NCBI GenBank assembly: GCA_034667405.1
Contig: JAXDJX010000031.1
Location: forward strand, 73,388 to 137,387
Reading direction: 5' to 3'
DNA from: JANXVR01 sp034667405
GTDB taxonomy: Bacteria; Actinomycetota; UBA4738; HRBIN12
DNA length: 64,000 bases
Under the pieces are notes generated by a model. That model was not told the DNA's origin and did not search any database. It saw only the letters and a list, made by a program, of their open reading frames with translations. The position numbers and the translations under genes were made by a program. This document shows, in pieces, positions 20,733 to 28,630 of the stretch (positions within the stretch are counted from its first letter, which is position 1; the number at the start of each line of letters is the position of its first letter).

Positions 20733-21227
20733 TCACACCGCCGCAGGGTCGGGGTTGTCCAGCACCGCTTGTGTCTGCGCCTCCCGGTACGCCTGCACGC
20801 GAGCGCTGAGCGCAGGATCGCCGAGCGCGAGGATGGAAGCCGCGAGGAGCCCGGCGTTGATCGCCCCGGCCCGCCCGATCGCGAGGGCACCCACGGGGAC
20901 GCCCGCGGGCATCTGCACGATAGAGAGCAGCGAATCCATCCCCTTCAACGTCTTCGTTTCGACGGGCACACCCAGGACCGGCAGGTGCGTCTTGGATGCC
21001 GTCATGCCCGGCAGGTGTGCGGCGCCACCCGCCCCGGCGATCAACACCTTGAGCCCGCGTTCGGCTGCCGACGCCGCATAGTCGAACAGCAGGTCCGGCG
21101 TGCGATGCGCGCTCACCACCTGGGTTTCGTGCGCGATGTCGAGCGCTTCCAGCGTCTCGGCCGTATAGCGCATGGTCTCCCAGTCCGAACGGGAACCCAT
21201 GATCACGCCAACCACTGGGTTCGTCAT
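20733..21227 (-). CDS. purE: N5-carboxyaminoimidazole ribonucleotide mutase PurE
   Basis: A 164-residue class I PurE, which converts N5-CAIR to CAIR. It shows VIMGSRSDWETM, VSAHRTPDLLFDYA, IAGAGGAAHLPGM, PVLGVPV and the catalytic-loop sequence QMPAGVPVGALAIG. First gene of the purE-purK pair. There is no Shine-Dalgarno sequence; TAGAAT (complement of 21234-21239) ends six bases before the ATG, predicting a leaderless transcript. Confidence 0.97.
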   Translation of the reverse strand: MTNPVVGVIMGSRSDWETMRYTAETLEALDIAHETQVVSAHRTPDLLFDYAASAAERGLKVLIAGAGGAAHLPGMTASKTHLPVLGVPVETKTLKGMDSLLSIVQMPAGVPVGALAIGRAGAINAGLLAASILALGDPALSARVQAYREAQTQAVLDNPDPAAV

Positions 21228-21233
21228 GACGTG

Positions 21234-21239
21234 ATTCTA
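21234..21239 (-). promoter_or_regulatory. Candidate -10 box TAGAAT of purEK
   Basis: Six bases from the box to ATG 21227, so the start codon should be the first transcribed codon. Confidence 0.6.
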
Positions 21240-21250
21240 CCGACCACGGT

Positions 21251-22474
21251 TCACGTCGATTCGTCGTCGTCGGCGTTCCAGGGCAGCCGGTCGCGTAATC
21301 GCTCCGCCAGACCGGCCTCGTCGGTGTCGTCTTTCGGCTGGACGTCGCTGGTGAGTTCGTTCTCCACGACGGCGTATCGCCGTCCCCCGTACTCCTGTAC
21401 CGCGGCCTGGATCACACCGGCAGCGGGCAATGCGAGGAACGCCGCGAGCACGCCACCCAGGGCTCCACCGATGAACGCCGCTGCGAACGCGATCGCCGGG
21501 TGCAGGTTCATCGTCCGCGCGGTGAGTCGGGGACTCAAGAAATAGTTCTCCACCTGTTGATAGATGAGGATGTACGCGAGCGCACCGATCCCGGCGGTGA
21601 CGGATGTGAGCAGCGCCACCAGGAGCGGAGCCACGCCGGCGATATAGGTCCCGACGATCGGGATGAACTCTGCCACGATGCCCTCGAAGATGGCGAGCGG
21701 CGCCGCGAAGGGAACGTTGAACAGCCGGAGCGTGACGTACATCCCAGTTCCGTTGATGACGGCGAGCAAGAGCCGCGAGTAGAAGTAGCCGCCCGTCTTC
21801 TCGATGGCCTGCTCCCAGACGAACAGCACATCCTCCTGCCGTTGCGGAGGGAGCTTGCCGCAGATGACCCGACGCAGATGTGGCCCCTCGGCAACGATGT
21901 AGAAGGTGAACAGCGCCACCGTCGCCCAATGGAAGAGTCCCGCCAAGATCGAGGCGGTGATGCCGAAGATGTTGCTCGCAAGGCTGGCCGCCGATCCTGC
22001 GATGCTTCTCGAGTTCGCCTGGATCTGCGCGGTGATCTTCTCTGCGGTCAGATGTAGACCCAACTTGTTCGCGGCCTTGACGAACGTATCGACCAGGTGC
22101 GGGGCCGAGGTGATGAGCTGTTGGAAGCCCGTCACGACGGCGGGGACCACCAACGCCAGCAGTCCGACGATGACCAGGAACACGATGAGGAAGATGAGGC
22201 CCGTCGCGCTCCCCCGCCGCCACCCTCGGGCCGCGAGCCAGTTAACACCGGGCTCGATGGCGAACGAGAGGAACAGTGCAGTGACGATGATCGTGAGGAA
22301 GCCCGCGAGCTGCCCGATGAGGTGCAGGGCGGCGATCGCACCGATCGTCGCCACGATCGCGACCAGGATCAATCGGATCGATACGATCCGGATGAGATGC
22401 GGAACCCACGCGGGGAGCCCGGCGTCTCGACGCCGGGCGGTCTTGCGACGCTCGTGACGGGTCTCCTCGCTCAT
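21251..22474 (-). CDS. AI-2E-family transporter (TqsA/PerM-like permease)
   Basis: A 407-residue membrane protein of the AI-2E transporter family. An N-terminal Arg/Lys-rich segment is followed by hydrophobic segments at about 33-90, 95-120 and 160-190, then a cluster in the second half: GIVAEFIPIVGTYIAGVAPLLVALL, with the family EFIPxVG signature, and AIAFAAAFIGGALGGVLAAFLALP. Family members include a quorum-signal exporter and Na+/H+ antiporters, so the substrate here is open. It is the last gene in a run aminotransferase-YcaQ-transporter on the minus strand. Confidence 0.9.
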   Translation of the reverse strand: MSEETRHERRKTARRRDAGLPAWVPHLIRIVSIRLILVAIVATIGAIAALHLIGQLAGFLTIIVTALFLSFAIEPGVNWLAARGWRRGSATGLIFLIVFLVIVGLLALVVPAVVTGFQQLITSAPHLVDTFVKAANKLGLHLTAEKITAQIQANSRSIAGSAASLASNIFGITASILAGLFHWATVALFTFYIVAEGPHLRRVICGKLPPQRQEDVLFVWEQAIEKTGGYFYSRLLLAVINGTGMYVTLRLFNVPFAAPLAIFEGIVAEFIPIVGTYIAGVAPLLVALLTSVTAGIGALAYILIYQQVENYFLSPRLTARTMNLHPAIAFAAAFIGGALGGVLAAFLALPAAGVIQAAVQEYGGRRYAVVENELTSDVQPKDDTDEAGLAERLRDRLPWNADDDEST

Positions 22475-22505
22475 CGGCCCAGGGTGACGGACGGCGCGGT
22501 GGATG

Positions 22506-23702
22506 TCACGGACCCAGGCCCTTGAGCGCCGACTTCCATGCGGCCGGCGCAGGACCGGCGAGTTCGACGCTGCCTGCCCCGACCCACCCGGCGAGATCCC
22601 GGATCTGTGCGGCTATCGCCGGCCCCGCTTCAGCCGGGGCACCCGACTCCGCCCAGACCCCTTTCACCGTGAAGACGCCGGTCTTCCGATCGTAGAGCGG
22701 ATCCACCCTGCCGATCAGTCGGTCACCATGAAGGATGGGAAGCACGTAGTACCCGTACTGCCGTTTGGCGGGCGGAACGTACATCTCCAGGCGGTAGAAG
22801 AAGTCGAACAGCGCGAGCACCCGGTCGCGATCATGCACCAGCTGATCGAACGGACTGAGCAGCACGGTGCGTGGCCGCCACGTCCTTGCCAGCACCTCGG
22901 CGTGAGCGAACCACTCGCCAGACTGACCTTCCACGTGGGCAGGCACGACCCGCCCATCGCGAACCAGCTCGGCCAACGCTCGCTCCCAGCCGGGTGGGCG
23001 CCCATCGAACGCCCATCCGAACTGTTTCGTCGAGGCCACACCGAGTGCGCGGAGCTGCGTGTCCAGGATCCGCCGGGCGACCTCGCTCGCGGGAAGTCGC
23101 GGTTCGTCCAGCGGGAGGCGGCGCTCCGCGAGATCCCAGACACGCTCCTGATGCTCCCGCCCGACCAGCATCACCTCTCCCTTTGCCCAGAGAGACTCGA
23201 GCATCAGCGAGATGCTCCGCTCGTCGCTCCATCCCCCGCCCTTCCATGCCTTGAGGGATGTGGCCGTGAAGTCGCGTGTTCGCAGCGGGCCTTCGGCCCG
23301 GAGACGCCGGAGCACCTCACGACGGATGGAGGCGTGCGTCTTCAGCCAAGCGGTCTCCTTCGCGCGCCTCGCGGGCGTGCGTCCGGGACCGTTGGGGTAG
23401 CGCCGCATGGTCTCGCGGTGCACGCCGAACGACGACATCGGAACGATGAACGCCCAATACTCGAACAGCGAGCGTTCTTCCCAGAGCAGCCGCTCCAGCT
23501 CGGCCGGGCGGAACCGCGAACCCAGCCTGCTCCAGAGCACCAGTTGCTCCGTACGGGCGACGGGGCGCACCGGATCCATCTGGACCGCCCCCAGCTCTTC
23601 CACGGTTTCCTGGATCGACCGGGGCCGAGGACCGGACAACCGCTGGCCCTTGACGGCCAGACGCCGAGCGTCGTGGAGACCGAGCTCGAGGGCCGCCGTC
23701 AC
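22506..23702 (-). CDS. YcaQ-like winged-helix DNA glycosylase (HTH_42)
   Basis: A 398-residue member of the HTH_42 superfamily that includes E. coli YcaQ/AlkX (unhooks interstrand crosslinks) and Streptomyces AlkZ. The catalytic loop is LGAVQMDPV, i.e. Gln-Met-Asp at the position of the Q-x-(Q/D) motif. The central tandem winged helices include ARRAKETAW and RDFTATSLKAWKGGGW, and the C-terminal beta domain has DPLYDRKTGVFTVKGVW. GTG 23702 is taken as start: it lies four bases after the aminotransferase stop and gives the usual family length of about 400 residues. Likely role: removal of bulky alkyl lesions or crosslinks. Confidence 0.85.
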   Translation of the reverse strand: MTAALELGLHDARRLAVKGQRLSGPRPRSIQETVEELGAVQMDPVRPVARTEQLVLWSRLGSRFRPAELERLLWEERSLFEYWAFIVPMSSFGVHRETMRRYPNGPGRTPARRAKETAWLKTHASIRREVLRRLRAEGPLRTRDFTATSLKAWKGGGWSDERSISLMLESLWAKGEVMLVGREHQERVWDLAERRLPLDEPRLPASEVARRILDTQLRALGVASTKQFGWAFDGRPPGWERALAELVRDGRVVPAHVEGQSGEWFAHAEVLARTWRPRTVLLSPFDQLVHDRDRVLALFDFFYRLEMYVPPAKRQYGYYVLPILHGDRLIGRVDPLYDRKTGVFTVKGVWAESGAPAEAGPAIAAQIRDLAGWVGAGSVELAGPAPAAWKSALKGLGP

Positions 23703-23706
23703 TCGT

Positions 23707-25086
23707 TCAGGGCCGAGTGAGCGCTTCTGCGAATCCTGCGAAATTGTCCACGTACCGCTGCGCGTCTTCGTCCGAGTGCGCCACCGACACCGTCCAACTC
23801 TCGAACTTCGCCCACGGAGACTTGAAGATGCCGTGGTTGAGTTGCCAGAGCCACGCGGCATAGCTGATGCGTTCGTCGATGTCGATACCGTCGCGGTACC
23901 TGCGAAGCGGGGTAGCGCTGTAGTTGATGCCACCCTTGGCTCCGAGCGTGGTGACGATCGCCGGCAGCTGGTACTGGTCGATGACCTGCTGGCAGCCCTC
24001 GCGCATGATCGCGTGGATCTCATCGAACCGCGTGTACGCGTCCTTCGTGAGGACTTCGGTGAGGGTGGCTCGGCTCGCCGCCATGGTGAGCGGGTTGCCG
24101 TTGAACGTCCCCACCTGCTCGACATTGCCGCGCACCACGAGACCCATGAGGTCATCGACACCGCCGATGGCACCGCACGGCAGTCCCCCGCCGATGGCCT
24201 TCGCGAAGCAGGCGATGTCGGGCGTCACGCCGAAGGCTTCGATGGCGCCGCCCCACGCCAGCGTCACTCCCGTCTTCACCTCGTCGAACGCCAGGTACGC
24301 GCTGTTCGCGTGACAGACGTCCTTGATGGCCTGGAGGTAGCCGGGGTCGGGGAGCATCAGACCGAGGTTCGTCACGCCTGCCTCGATGATCATGCCGGCG
24401 ATCTGATCCGGGAATTCGGCGAACACCCGCTTCACGCCCTCGAGGTCGTTGTACTGCACGACCCGCGTCAGTTCGACGTAGGACTGTGGCAACCCCGGCG
24501 TCTGCGCCACGGAGTTCGGACGTTCGTCTGGACCCATCTCGTCCGCGTCGGGATAGACGCTCACCATCAGGGCGTCGTGGTGACCGTGATAGATACCCTC
24601 CACTTTGATGAGCATGTCGCGGCCGGTTGCGGCGCGCATGATCCGGCAGGCGTCCAGGGTGGCCTCTGTTCCGGAGTTGCCGAACCGCCAATACGGAAGT
24701 CCGGTTCGCTCGGCGAGGTTGTCGGCAACGATGAGTGCGTCCTCCGTCGGCTGGGCGAAATGCGAGCCCAACGTGATCCGCTTCTGCACCGCTTCCACGA
24801 TCTTGGGGTGCGCATGCCCGGTCACCATGACGCCGTAGCCGTTGTGCAGATCGACGTACTCGTTCCCGTCGATGTCCCATACCTTCGATCCCAACCCGCG
24901 ATCCACGTAGAGCGGATGGGGTGGGGATGTTTGCCACGAGCTGGAGACCCCGCCGGGGAGCCGGTGGGCCGCTTCCTGCTGGTAGGAGATCGAACGCTTG
25001 TGCTTCGGGGCCAGTTCGGCTTCCTGCTGAGAGATGAGTTCGTCGACCCATTTCAGGTCGATATCGACGTGCGCCTGTGTGCTCAT
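23707..25086 (-). CDS. Class III aminotransferase, HemL-like paralogue A
   Basis: A 459-residue PLP enzyme of fold type I, similar to glutamate-1-semialdehyde aminomutase but with an extra N-terminal segment of about 30 residues (VDELISQQEAELAPKHK). PLP marks: NSGTEATLDACRI, the aspartate in AYLAFDEVKTG, the lysine in CFAKAIGGGLPCGA, and GTFNGNPLTMAASR. It is clearly paralogous to the enzyme at 26019-27386. Standard HemL is about 430 residues and belongs to tetrapyrrole synthesis; no other hem gene is nearby, so a different amino-acid substrate is likely. TAAGGT six bases before the ATG predicts a leaderless start. Confidence 0.88.
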   Translation of the reverse strand: MSTQAHVDIDLKWVDELISQQEAELAPKHKRSISYQQEAAHRLPGGVSSSWQTSPPHPLYVDRGLGSKVWDIDGNEYVDLHNGYGVMVTGHAHPKIVEAVQKRITLGSHFAQPTEDALIVADNLAERTGLPYWRFGNSGTEATLDACRIMRAATGRDMLIKVEGIYHGHHDALMVSVYPDADEMGPDERPNSVAQTPGLPQSYVELTRVVQYNDLEGVKRVFAEFPDQIAGMIIEAGVTNLGLMLPDPGYLQAIKDVCHANSAYLAFDEVKTGVTLAWGGAIEAFGVTPDIACFAKAIGGGLPCGAIGGVDDLMGLVVRGNVEQVGTFNGNPLTMAASRATLTEVLTKDAYTRFDEIHAIMREGCQQVIDQYQLPAIVTTLGAKGGINYSATPLRRYRDGIDIDERISYAAWLWQLNHGIFKSPWAKFESWTVSVAHSDEDAQRYVDNFAGFAEALTRP

Positions 25087-25092
25087 GCCGGA

Positions 25093-25098
25093 ACCTTA
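25093..25098 (-). promoter_or_regulatory. Candidate -10 box TAAGGT
   Basis: Ends six bases before ATG 25086 of aminotransferase A; overlaps the 3' end of the hydrolase gene. Confidence 0.5.
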
Positions 25099-25977
25099 CC
25101 CGGCCGTTCGGAGACCGTCGAGGATGGCTCCCAAGTGCGCGATGGCCAGCGAAAGGTGCCCGTGTTCGGGGCGAAGTTCGGCCTTGGCACCGGACACGTG
25201 GGAGGCGAGCCATTCGCCGTGGCTGAGCGGCACCATCATGTCTTGCGCCCCCTGCCACACCGTGACGGGAACCGACACCGCCGATAGTTCGAAGCCCCAG
25301 TCCCGCGTGAATGCCATGTCGTCGTCGAACCAGCCCCAGATGCCGTTCTCGACGGCTCGATGGAAGGAGACGGCCAGGAAGTCCGCGTACTCGCCCGTAA
25401 GCACCGCTCTGTCCACATCAGACAGGAGATCCCCGAGCGCCGCCACGAGGTCGGGCCCGGTCACGTCGGCGAGTTCGACCCCGAAGCCCTCCAGGTACGT
25501 CCGCAGCGTTTCCTCTCCCGTGAGCGCGGCCCCGAACTCCTCGTGATTCTCCTTGGCCATCCCCTCGAGGAAATCCAGGTCGGCGGCGCCGTACGGTCCG
25601 ACGCCGGCGATGGTCGCACACGCCCGCACCCGCCCGGGAAGGAGCGCAGCACACGCGAGCGCGTGAGGCCCGCCCCCGGAGGCGCCTACGGTGAAGAAAT
25701 GGTCCGCGCCGAGATGATCGGCGACCGCGACGGTGTCGGCAGCGCAATCGGAGACGCTGCGCCCGGCGCTCCGCGACGACCCCGCGTATCCCGGACGCGC
25801 GTACGCCGCCAACCGGAACCCATGCGCCGCTGCCGTTTCCACGGTGCGCGGGAAGAGGTCGCCACTGCCGGGGGTCCCGTGGTGGAAGATCAGCAGGTCA
25901 CCTTCCGGCGGTCCGGCCACCGCCAGTTCGATGACGCGCCCGTCGGGCAGGGTCAGCGTTGATCCGACGCTATCCAT
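25096..25977 (-). CDS. Alpha/beta hydrolase
   Basis: A 293-residue alpha/beta hydrolase. HHGTPGSGDLF forms the oxyanion-hole HG region, GASGGGPHA is the nucleophile elbow (Ser as nucleophile), QGAQDMMVP holds the acid and HGHLSLA the catalytic His. It lies between the two aminotransferase paralogues on the same strand, 41 bases after one and 9 before the next, and probably belongs to their pathway, for instance by hydrolysing an amide, ester or lactone. ATG 25977 is the first sensible start; the frame is open upstream but antisense to the neighbouring gene. Confidence 0.88.
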   Translation of the reverse strand: MDSVGSTLTLPDGRVIELAVAGPPEGDLLIFHHGTPGSGDLFPRTVETAAAHGFRLAAYARPGYAGSSRSAGRSVSDCAADTVAVADHLGADHFFTVGASGGGPHALACAALLPGRVRACATIAGVGPYGAADLDFLEGMAKENHEEFGAALTGEETLRTYLEGFGVELADVTGPDLVAALGDLLSDVDRAVLTGEYADFLAVSFHRAVENGIWGWFDDDMAFTRDWGFELSAVSVPVTVWQGAQDMMVPLSHGEWLASHVSGAKAELRPEHGHLSLAIAHLGAILDGLRTAG

Positions 25978-26018
25978 CCGTGAAGTCTGTCCCCCAGACG
26001 CGGATGCGGCAACCCGGG

Positions 26019-27386
26019 CTAAGAGATCGCGGTGGCGAACTCCTCGAAGTTCGAGACATATCGCTGCGCGTCTTCCTCCGTGTGCCAGATCGAGAGCGTC
26101 CAGTTCTCCTGCTTCGACCACGGCGACTTGAACACGCCACGGTTCTGCTGGAAGAGCCAGGCAAGGTAAGGGATCCGCTCGTCGATCCCGACCGCATCGC
26201 GGTACTCGCGAACCACCTTCGTCGAGTAGATGACCGAACCCTTGGCGCCCGCGCCCGTCACGTAGGCGGGCAGCCCCGTCTGCTCGATGATCTTCGTGAG
26301 GTTCTCCTCCATATAGGAGTAGACGGCATTGATCGCCGGGTAGACGTCCCGCGTCATGACCTCGGTGAGAACAACGCGAGAGGCGGCCATGGTGAGCGGG
26401 TTCCCGTTGAACGTGCCCGCCATGTCGTAGGCACCATCGATCACGAGCTGATAGAGCTCCTTCGTAGCGCCGATCGCGCCGCACGGGACTCCCCCACCCA
26501 GCGCCTTCGCCAGGCAGATGATGTCCGGCGTCACGCCGAAGAGTTCGACCGCGCCGCCGTAGGCCAGGGCGGCGCCGGTCTTCACCTCGTCGAACGCCAG
26601 GTATGCGCCGTGCTTATGGAGCAGATCCTTCAGCCCCTGGAGGTAGCCCGGTTCGGGCATGATCACGCCGCAGTTCATCATCGCCGGTTCGATGATCATG
26701 CCGGCGACGTTGCCCTCGTGCTCGGCGAGCGCCCGCTCAACCTCGGCAAGATCGTTGAACGGCACGACCCGGACCAGATCGGCGAACGCCTGCGGGAGAC
26801 CCATGACCTGAGGAACCGTGACGGGATGTTCGCGCGGGCCGATCTCGCCGCGGTCGGGCGCGACCGAGAACATCAGGGAGTCGTGGTGTCCGTGATAGCT
26901 CCCCTCGATCTTCAGGATGATGTCGCGTCCGGTGTTGGCTCGCATGAGGCGTGTGGCTTCGAGCGTCGCCTCGGTGCCGGAGTTGCAGAAACGCCAGAGC
27001 GGGAGCTTGTAGCGCTCGACCAAGTTCTCCCCGACCACGTCCAGATCCTTCGTCGGCTGTGCGAAATGCGTGCCGCGCGCGGCCTGCTTCTGGATGGCCT
27101 CAGTGATCTTCGGGTGCGCGTGACCCATCACCATGGCGCCGTACCCCAGGTGGTAGTCGATGTACCGGTTCCCGTCGATATCGAAGAGGAGGTTGCGCTC
27201 GCCGTGATCCATGAACACCGTGTGTGGAGGCGAGGCCTGCCAGCTGGATGCCACGCCCCCGGCGATCGTTCGCGCGGCGACCTCGTGGTACGCGATCGAG
27301 GCCCTGTGCTTGGGTTCGAGCTCGGCTTCCTCTTCTTCGATGAGCTTGTCGATGAGCTCGAGGTCGAAGTCTGTCCTGGTTGCCAC
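26019..27386 (-). CDS. Class III aminotransferase, HemL-like paralogue B
   Basis: A 455-residue PLP enzyme closely related to the protein at 23707-25086. The two share identical blocks such as GTFNGNPLTMAASR and AYLAFDEVKTG, and the same N-terminal extension (LIEEEEAELEPKH). The PLP lysine is in CLAKALGGGVPCGAIG. The GTG start at 27386 follows a strong AAGGAGG, and a -10 box TATCAT (complement of 27459-27464) lies upstream, so unlike its paralogue this gene has a normal leader. First gene of the run aminotransferase B-hydrolase-aminotransferase A-YcaQ-transporter. Confidence 0.9.
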   Translation of the reverse strand: MATRTDFDLELIDKLIEEEEAELEPKHRASIAYHEVAARTIAGGVASSWQASPPHTVFMDHGERNLLFDIDGNRYIDYHLGYGAMVMGHAHPKITEAIQKQAARGTHFAQPTKDLDVVGENLVERYKLPLWRFCNSGTEATLEATRLMRANTGRDIILKIEGSYHGHHDSLMFSVAPDRGEIGPREHPVTVPQVMGLPQAFADLVRVVPFNDLAEVERALAEHEGNVAGMIIEPAMMNCGVIMPEPGYLQGLKDLLHKHGAYLAFDEVKTGAALAYGGAVELFGVTPDIICLAKALGGGVPCGAIGATKELYQLVIDGAYDMAGTFNGNPLTMAASRVVLTEVMTRDVYPAINAVYSYMEENLTKIIEQTGLPAYVTGAGAKGSVIYSTKVVREYRDAVGIDERIPYLAWLFQQNRGVFKSPWSKQENWTLSIWHTEEDAQRYVSNFEEFATAIS

Positions 27387-27433
27387 GGTGTTCTCCTCCT
27401 TCGAGAACCGCCGTTCCGCTCCGGTCGAGTCGA

Positions 27434-27449
27434 TTGAACGGCGATTCAA
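27434..27449. promoter_or_regulatory. Inverted repeat TTGAA-N6-TTCAA
   Basis: Inverted repeat just downstream of the TATCAT -10 box of aminotransferase B, close to the expected transcription start. A possible operator. Confidence 0.35.
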
Positions 27450-27535
27450 CTTCCGTGGATGATAGCCCAGCGGCGATACCCCTGGCTAGTCCCGCAGGTG
27501 TGGCGTTGGTATCGTGGGAAGCGCAGCACGCTCGT

Positions 27536-27611
27536 GGTGGCCGTAGCTCAATTAGGTTAGAGCACCTGGTTGTGGTCCAGGGGGTTGGGGGTTCAAATCC
27601 CCTCGGTCACC
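27536..27611 (+). tRNA. tRNA-His (GUG)
   Basis: Cloverleaf with acceptor GTGGCCG/CGGTCAC, anticodon arm CCTGGTTGTGGTCCAGG (anticodon GTG) and the extra G-1 (27536) facing C73 that marks tRNA-His. CCA is not encoded. A -10 box TATCGT at 27510-27515 sits in GTTGGTATCGTG, a 12-mer repeated upstream of the next tRNA gene. Confidence 0.97.
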
Positions 27612-27621
27612 CTCTTCGCGA

Positions 27622-27653
27622 GAGCCCCGGTCGGCGATCCCCGACCGGGGCTC
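27622..27653 (+). terminator. Terminator hairpin after tRNA-His
   Basis: Perfect 13-bp stem GAGCCCCGGTCGG/CCGACCGGGGCTC with a six-base loop, 11 bases after the tRNA. No T-run. Confidence 0.75.
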
Positions 27654-27696
27654 CGTGTCCGGAGAAGCGCTCTTGTCGCTGTTGGTATCGTGTGGC

Positions 27697-27773
27697 GGGC
27701 CTCTAGCTCAATCCGGCAGAGCAACGGACTCTTAATCCGCAGGTTCGGGGTTCAAGTCCCCGGGGGCCCACCA
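27697..27773 (+). tRNA. tRNA-Lys (CUU)
   Basis: Acceptor GGGCCTC/GGGGCCC, anticodon arm CGGACTCTTAATCCG (anticodon CTT), T-arm CGGGGTTCAAGTCCCCG, with CCA encoded (27771-27773). TATCGT at 27686-27691 ends five bases before the mature 5' end, so transcription should begin at or next to it. Confidence 0.97.
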
Positions 27774-27797
27774 GTTGACCAGGTTCGATCTCGCGGC

Positions 27798-28139
27798 CTA
27801 CCCCTGCGCGTGCATGAACTCGAGTGACGTGACGGGCTCGTCGCCGACGACCCAGCCGTCGTGACCGGGCTGGATGTCGTAGGCCTCGCCCGGCCCGATC
27901 TCCGCTTCGCCGCCGTCGTCGGCCTCCACATGCAGCGTGCCCGACAGCATGTAGCCAACATGGTGAACCTGGCACGAGTCCGTCTTCACGACCGGTTTGA
28001 CGCTCTCCGACCATCGCCACCCGGGCTGAAAGACGTTACGGCTGATGGTGGAGTCCCCCACTTTCACCACCTGGACCTGCCCGTTCGTCACCGTTCTCGT
28101 CTCGTCCGGCGTTTCCAAGGCTTTCTTCGTCACACCCAT
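27798..28139 (-). CDS. Cupin-domain protein
   Basis: A 113-residue single-domain cupin. Motif 1 reads QVHHVGYMLSGTLHVEADDG and motif 2 reads GPGEAYDIQPGHDGWVVGDEP; His residues in both could bind a metal. Proteins like this are often small sensors or dioxygenase/isomerase relatives, so the role is open. ATG 28139 is chosen because GAAGGGGACGAGGG precedes it; the frame is open 96 bases further up. Confidence 0.85.
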   Translation of the reverse strand: MGVTKKALETPDETRTVTNGQVQVVKVGDSTISRNVFQPGWRWSESVKPVVKTDSCQVHHVGYMLSGTLHVEADDGGEAEIGPGEAYDIQPGHDGWVVGDEPVTSLEFMHAQG

Positions 28140-28204
28140 CCCTCGTCCCCTTCTTCCCGAGATATGACCGTATCCCAGTTCGATCGAGTCGACAGGCGGG
28201 CGAG

Positions 28205-28465
28205 CTAGATCACGGAAACTCGCTCGCGTCGCCACGGACGGTCGCGGAAGCGCAGGCTCATGAACGCTCCAAGGTCCAGGGCGACGGCCGATGCGCCGTA
28301 ACGCAGAAGCTCTTGGATGCCGCTGCCGCTACAGAACTGTCTGACTATGGCCCCACCGTTCCGACACGTCTGCACGTACCAGACCGACCCCATCACGGTG
28401 CCCACCGTGAGGAACAGACCCGCGACGGCCAGGAGAACACCCAGGGTGAGCTTCGCGTACCGCAT
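28205..28465 (-). CDS. Small membrane protein
   Basis: An 86-residue protein with one clear N-terminal membrane helix (LTLGVLLAVAGLFLTVGTVMG) and a possible second near residues 55-70. Two Cys residues (CRNGG, FCSGSG) between them may form a disulphide outside. The family was not recognised. GATACC six bases before the ATG is a weak candidate -10. Confidence 0.55.
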   Translation of the reverse strand: MRYAKLTLGVLLAVAGLFLTVGTVMGSVWYVQTCRNGGAIVRQFCSGSGIQELLRYGASAVALDLGAFMSLRFRDRPWRRERVSVI

Positions 28466-28552
28466 CCCATCGGTATCGACCTGGGCGCTTCGCGGCCTAA
28501 ATCATGAGCGAACCAGGTTCGTCGTGGGCGCGAGCCCGCGATGCGTGTGCGG

Positions 28553-28558
28553 TAGGCT
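28553..28558 (+). promoter_or_regulatory. Candidate -10 box TAGGCT of PP-loop gene
   Basis: Ends six bases before GTG 28565, the start of a predicted 21-codon leader ORF. It is the same box-to-start geometry as at other leaderless genes in the window. Confidence 0.55.
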
Positions 28559-28564
28559 CGCGGC

Positions 28565-28630
28565 GTGAGCCAGGAACATGCTTCGCCGCGCGCGAGTCGG
28601 CGCGAGATCGGTCCGCGCAACCGCAGGTGA
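28565..28630 (+). CDS. Predicted 21-residue leader ORF
   Basis: GTG 28565 lies six bases after TAGGCT and opens a 21-codon frame rich in Arg (VSQEHASPRASRREIGPR...). Its TGA (28628-28630) overlaps GTG 28627 of the PP-loop gene as GTGA. The geometry suggests a leaderless mini-ORF that delivers ribosomes to the real gene by termination-reinitiation, because that gene has no Shine-Dalgarno sequence. Whether the peptide itself matters (for example Arg-dependent attenuation) is not known. Confidence 0.5.
   Translation: MSQEHASPRASRREIGPRNRR

Noticed and set aside
23407..25287. A 626-codon open frame on the plus strand
   Set aside because: It is antisense to the YcaQ-like and aminotransferase A genes, whose protein motifs are unmistakable; long antisense frames are normal in high-G+C DNA.
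25959..27437. A 492-codon plus-strand frame
   Set aside because: Antisense to aminotransferase B; no family similarity seen.
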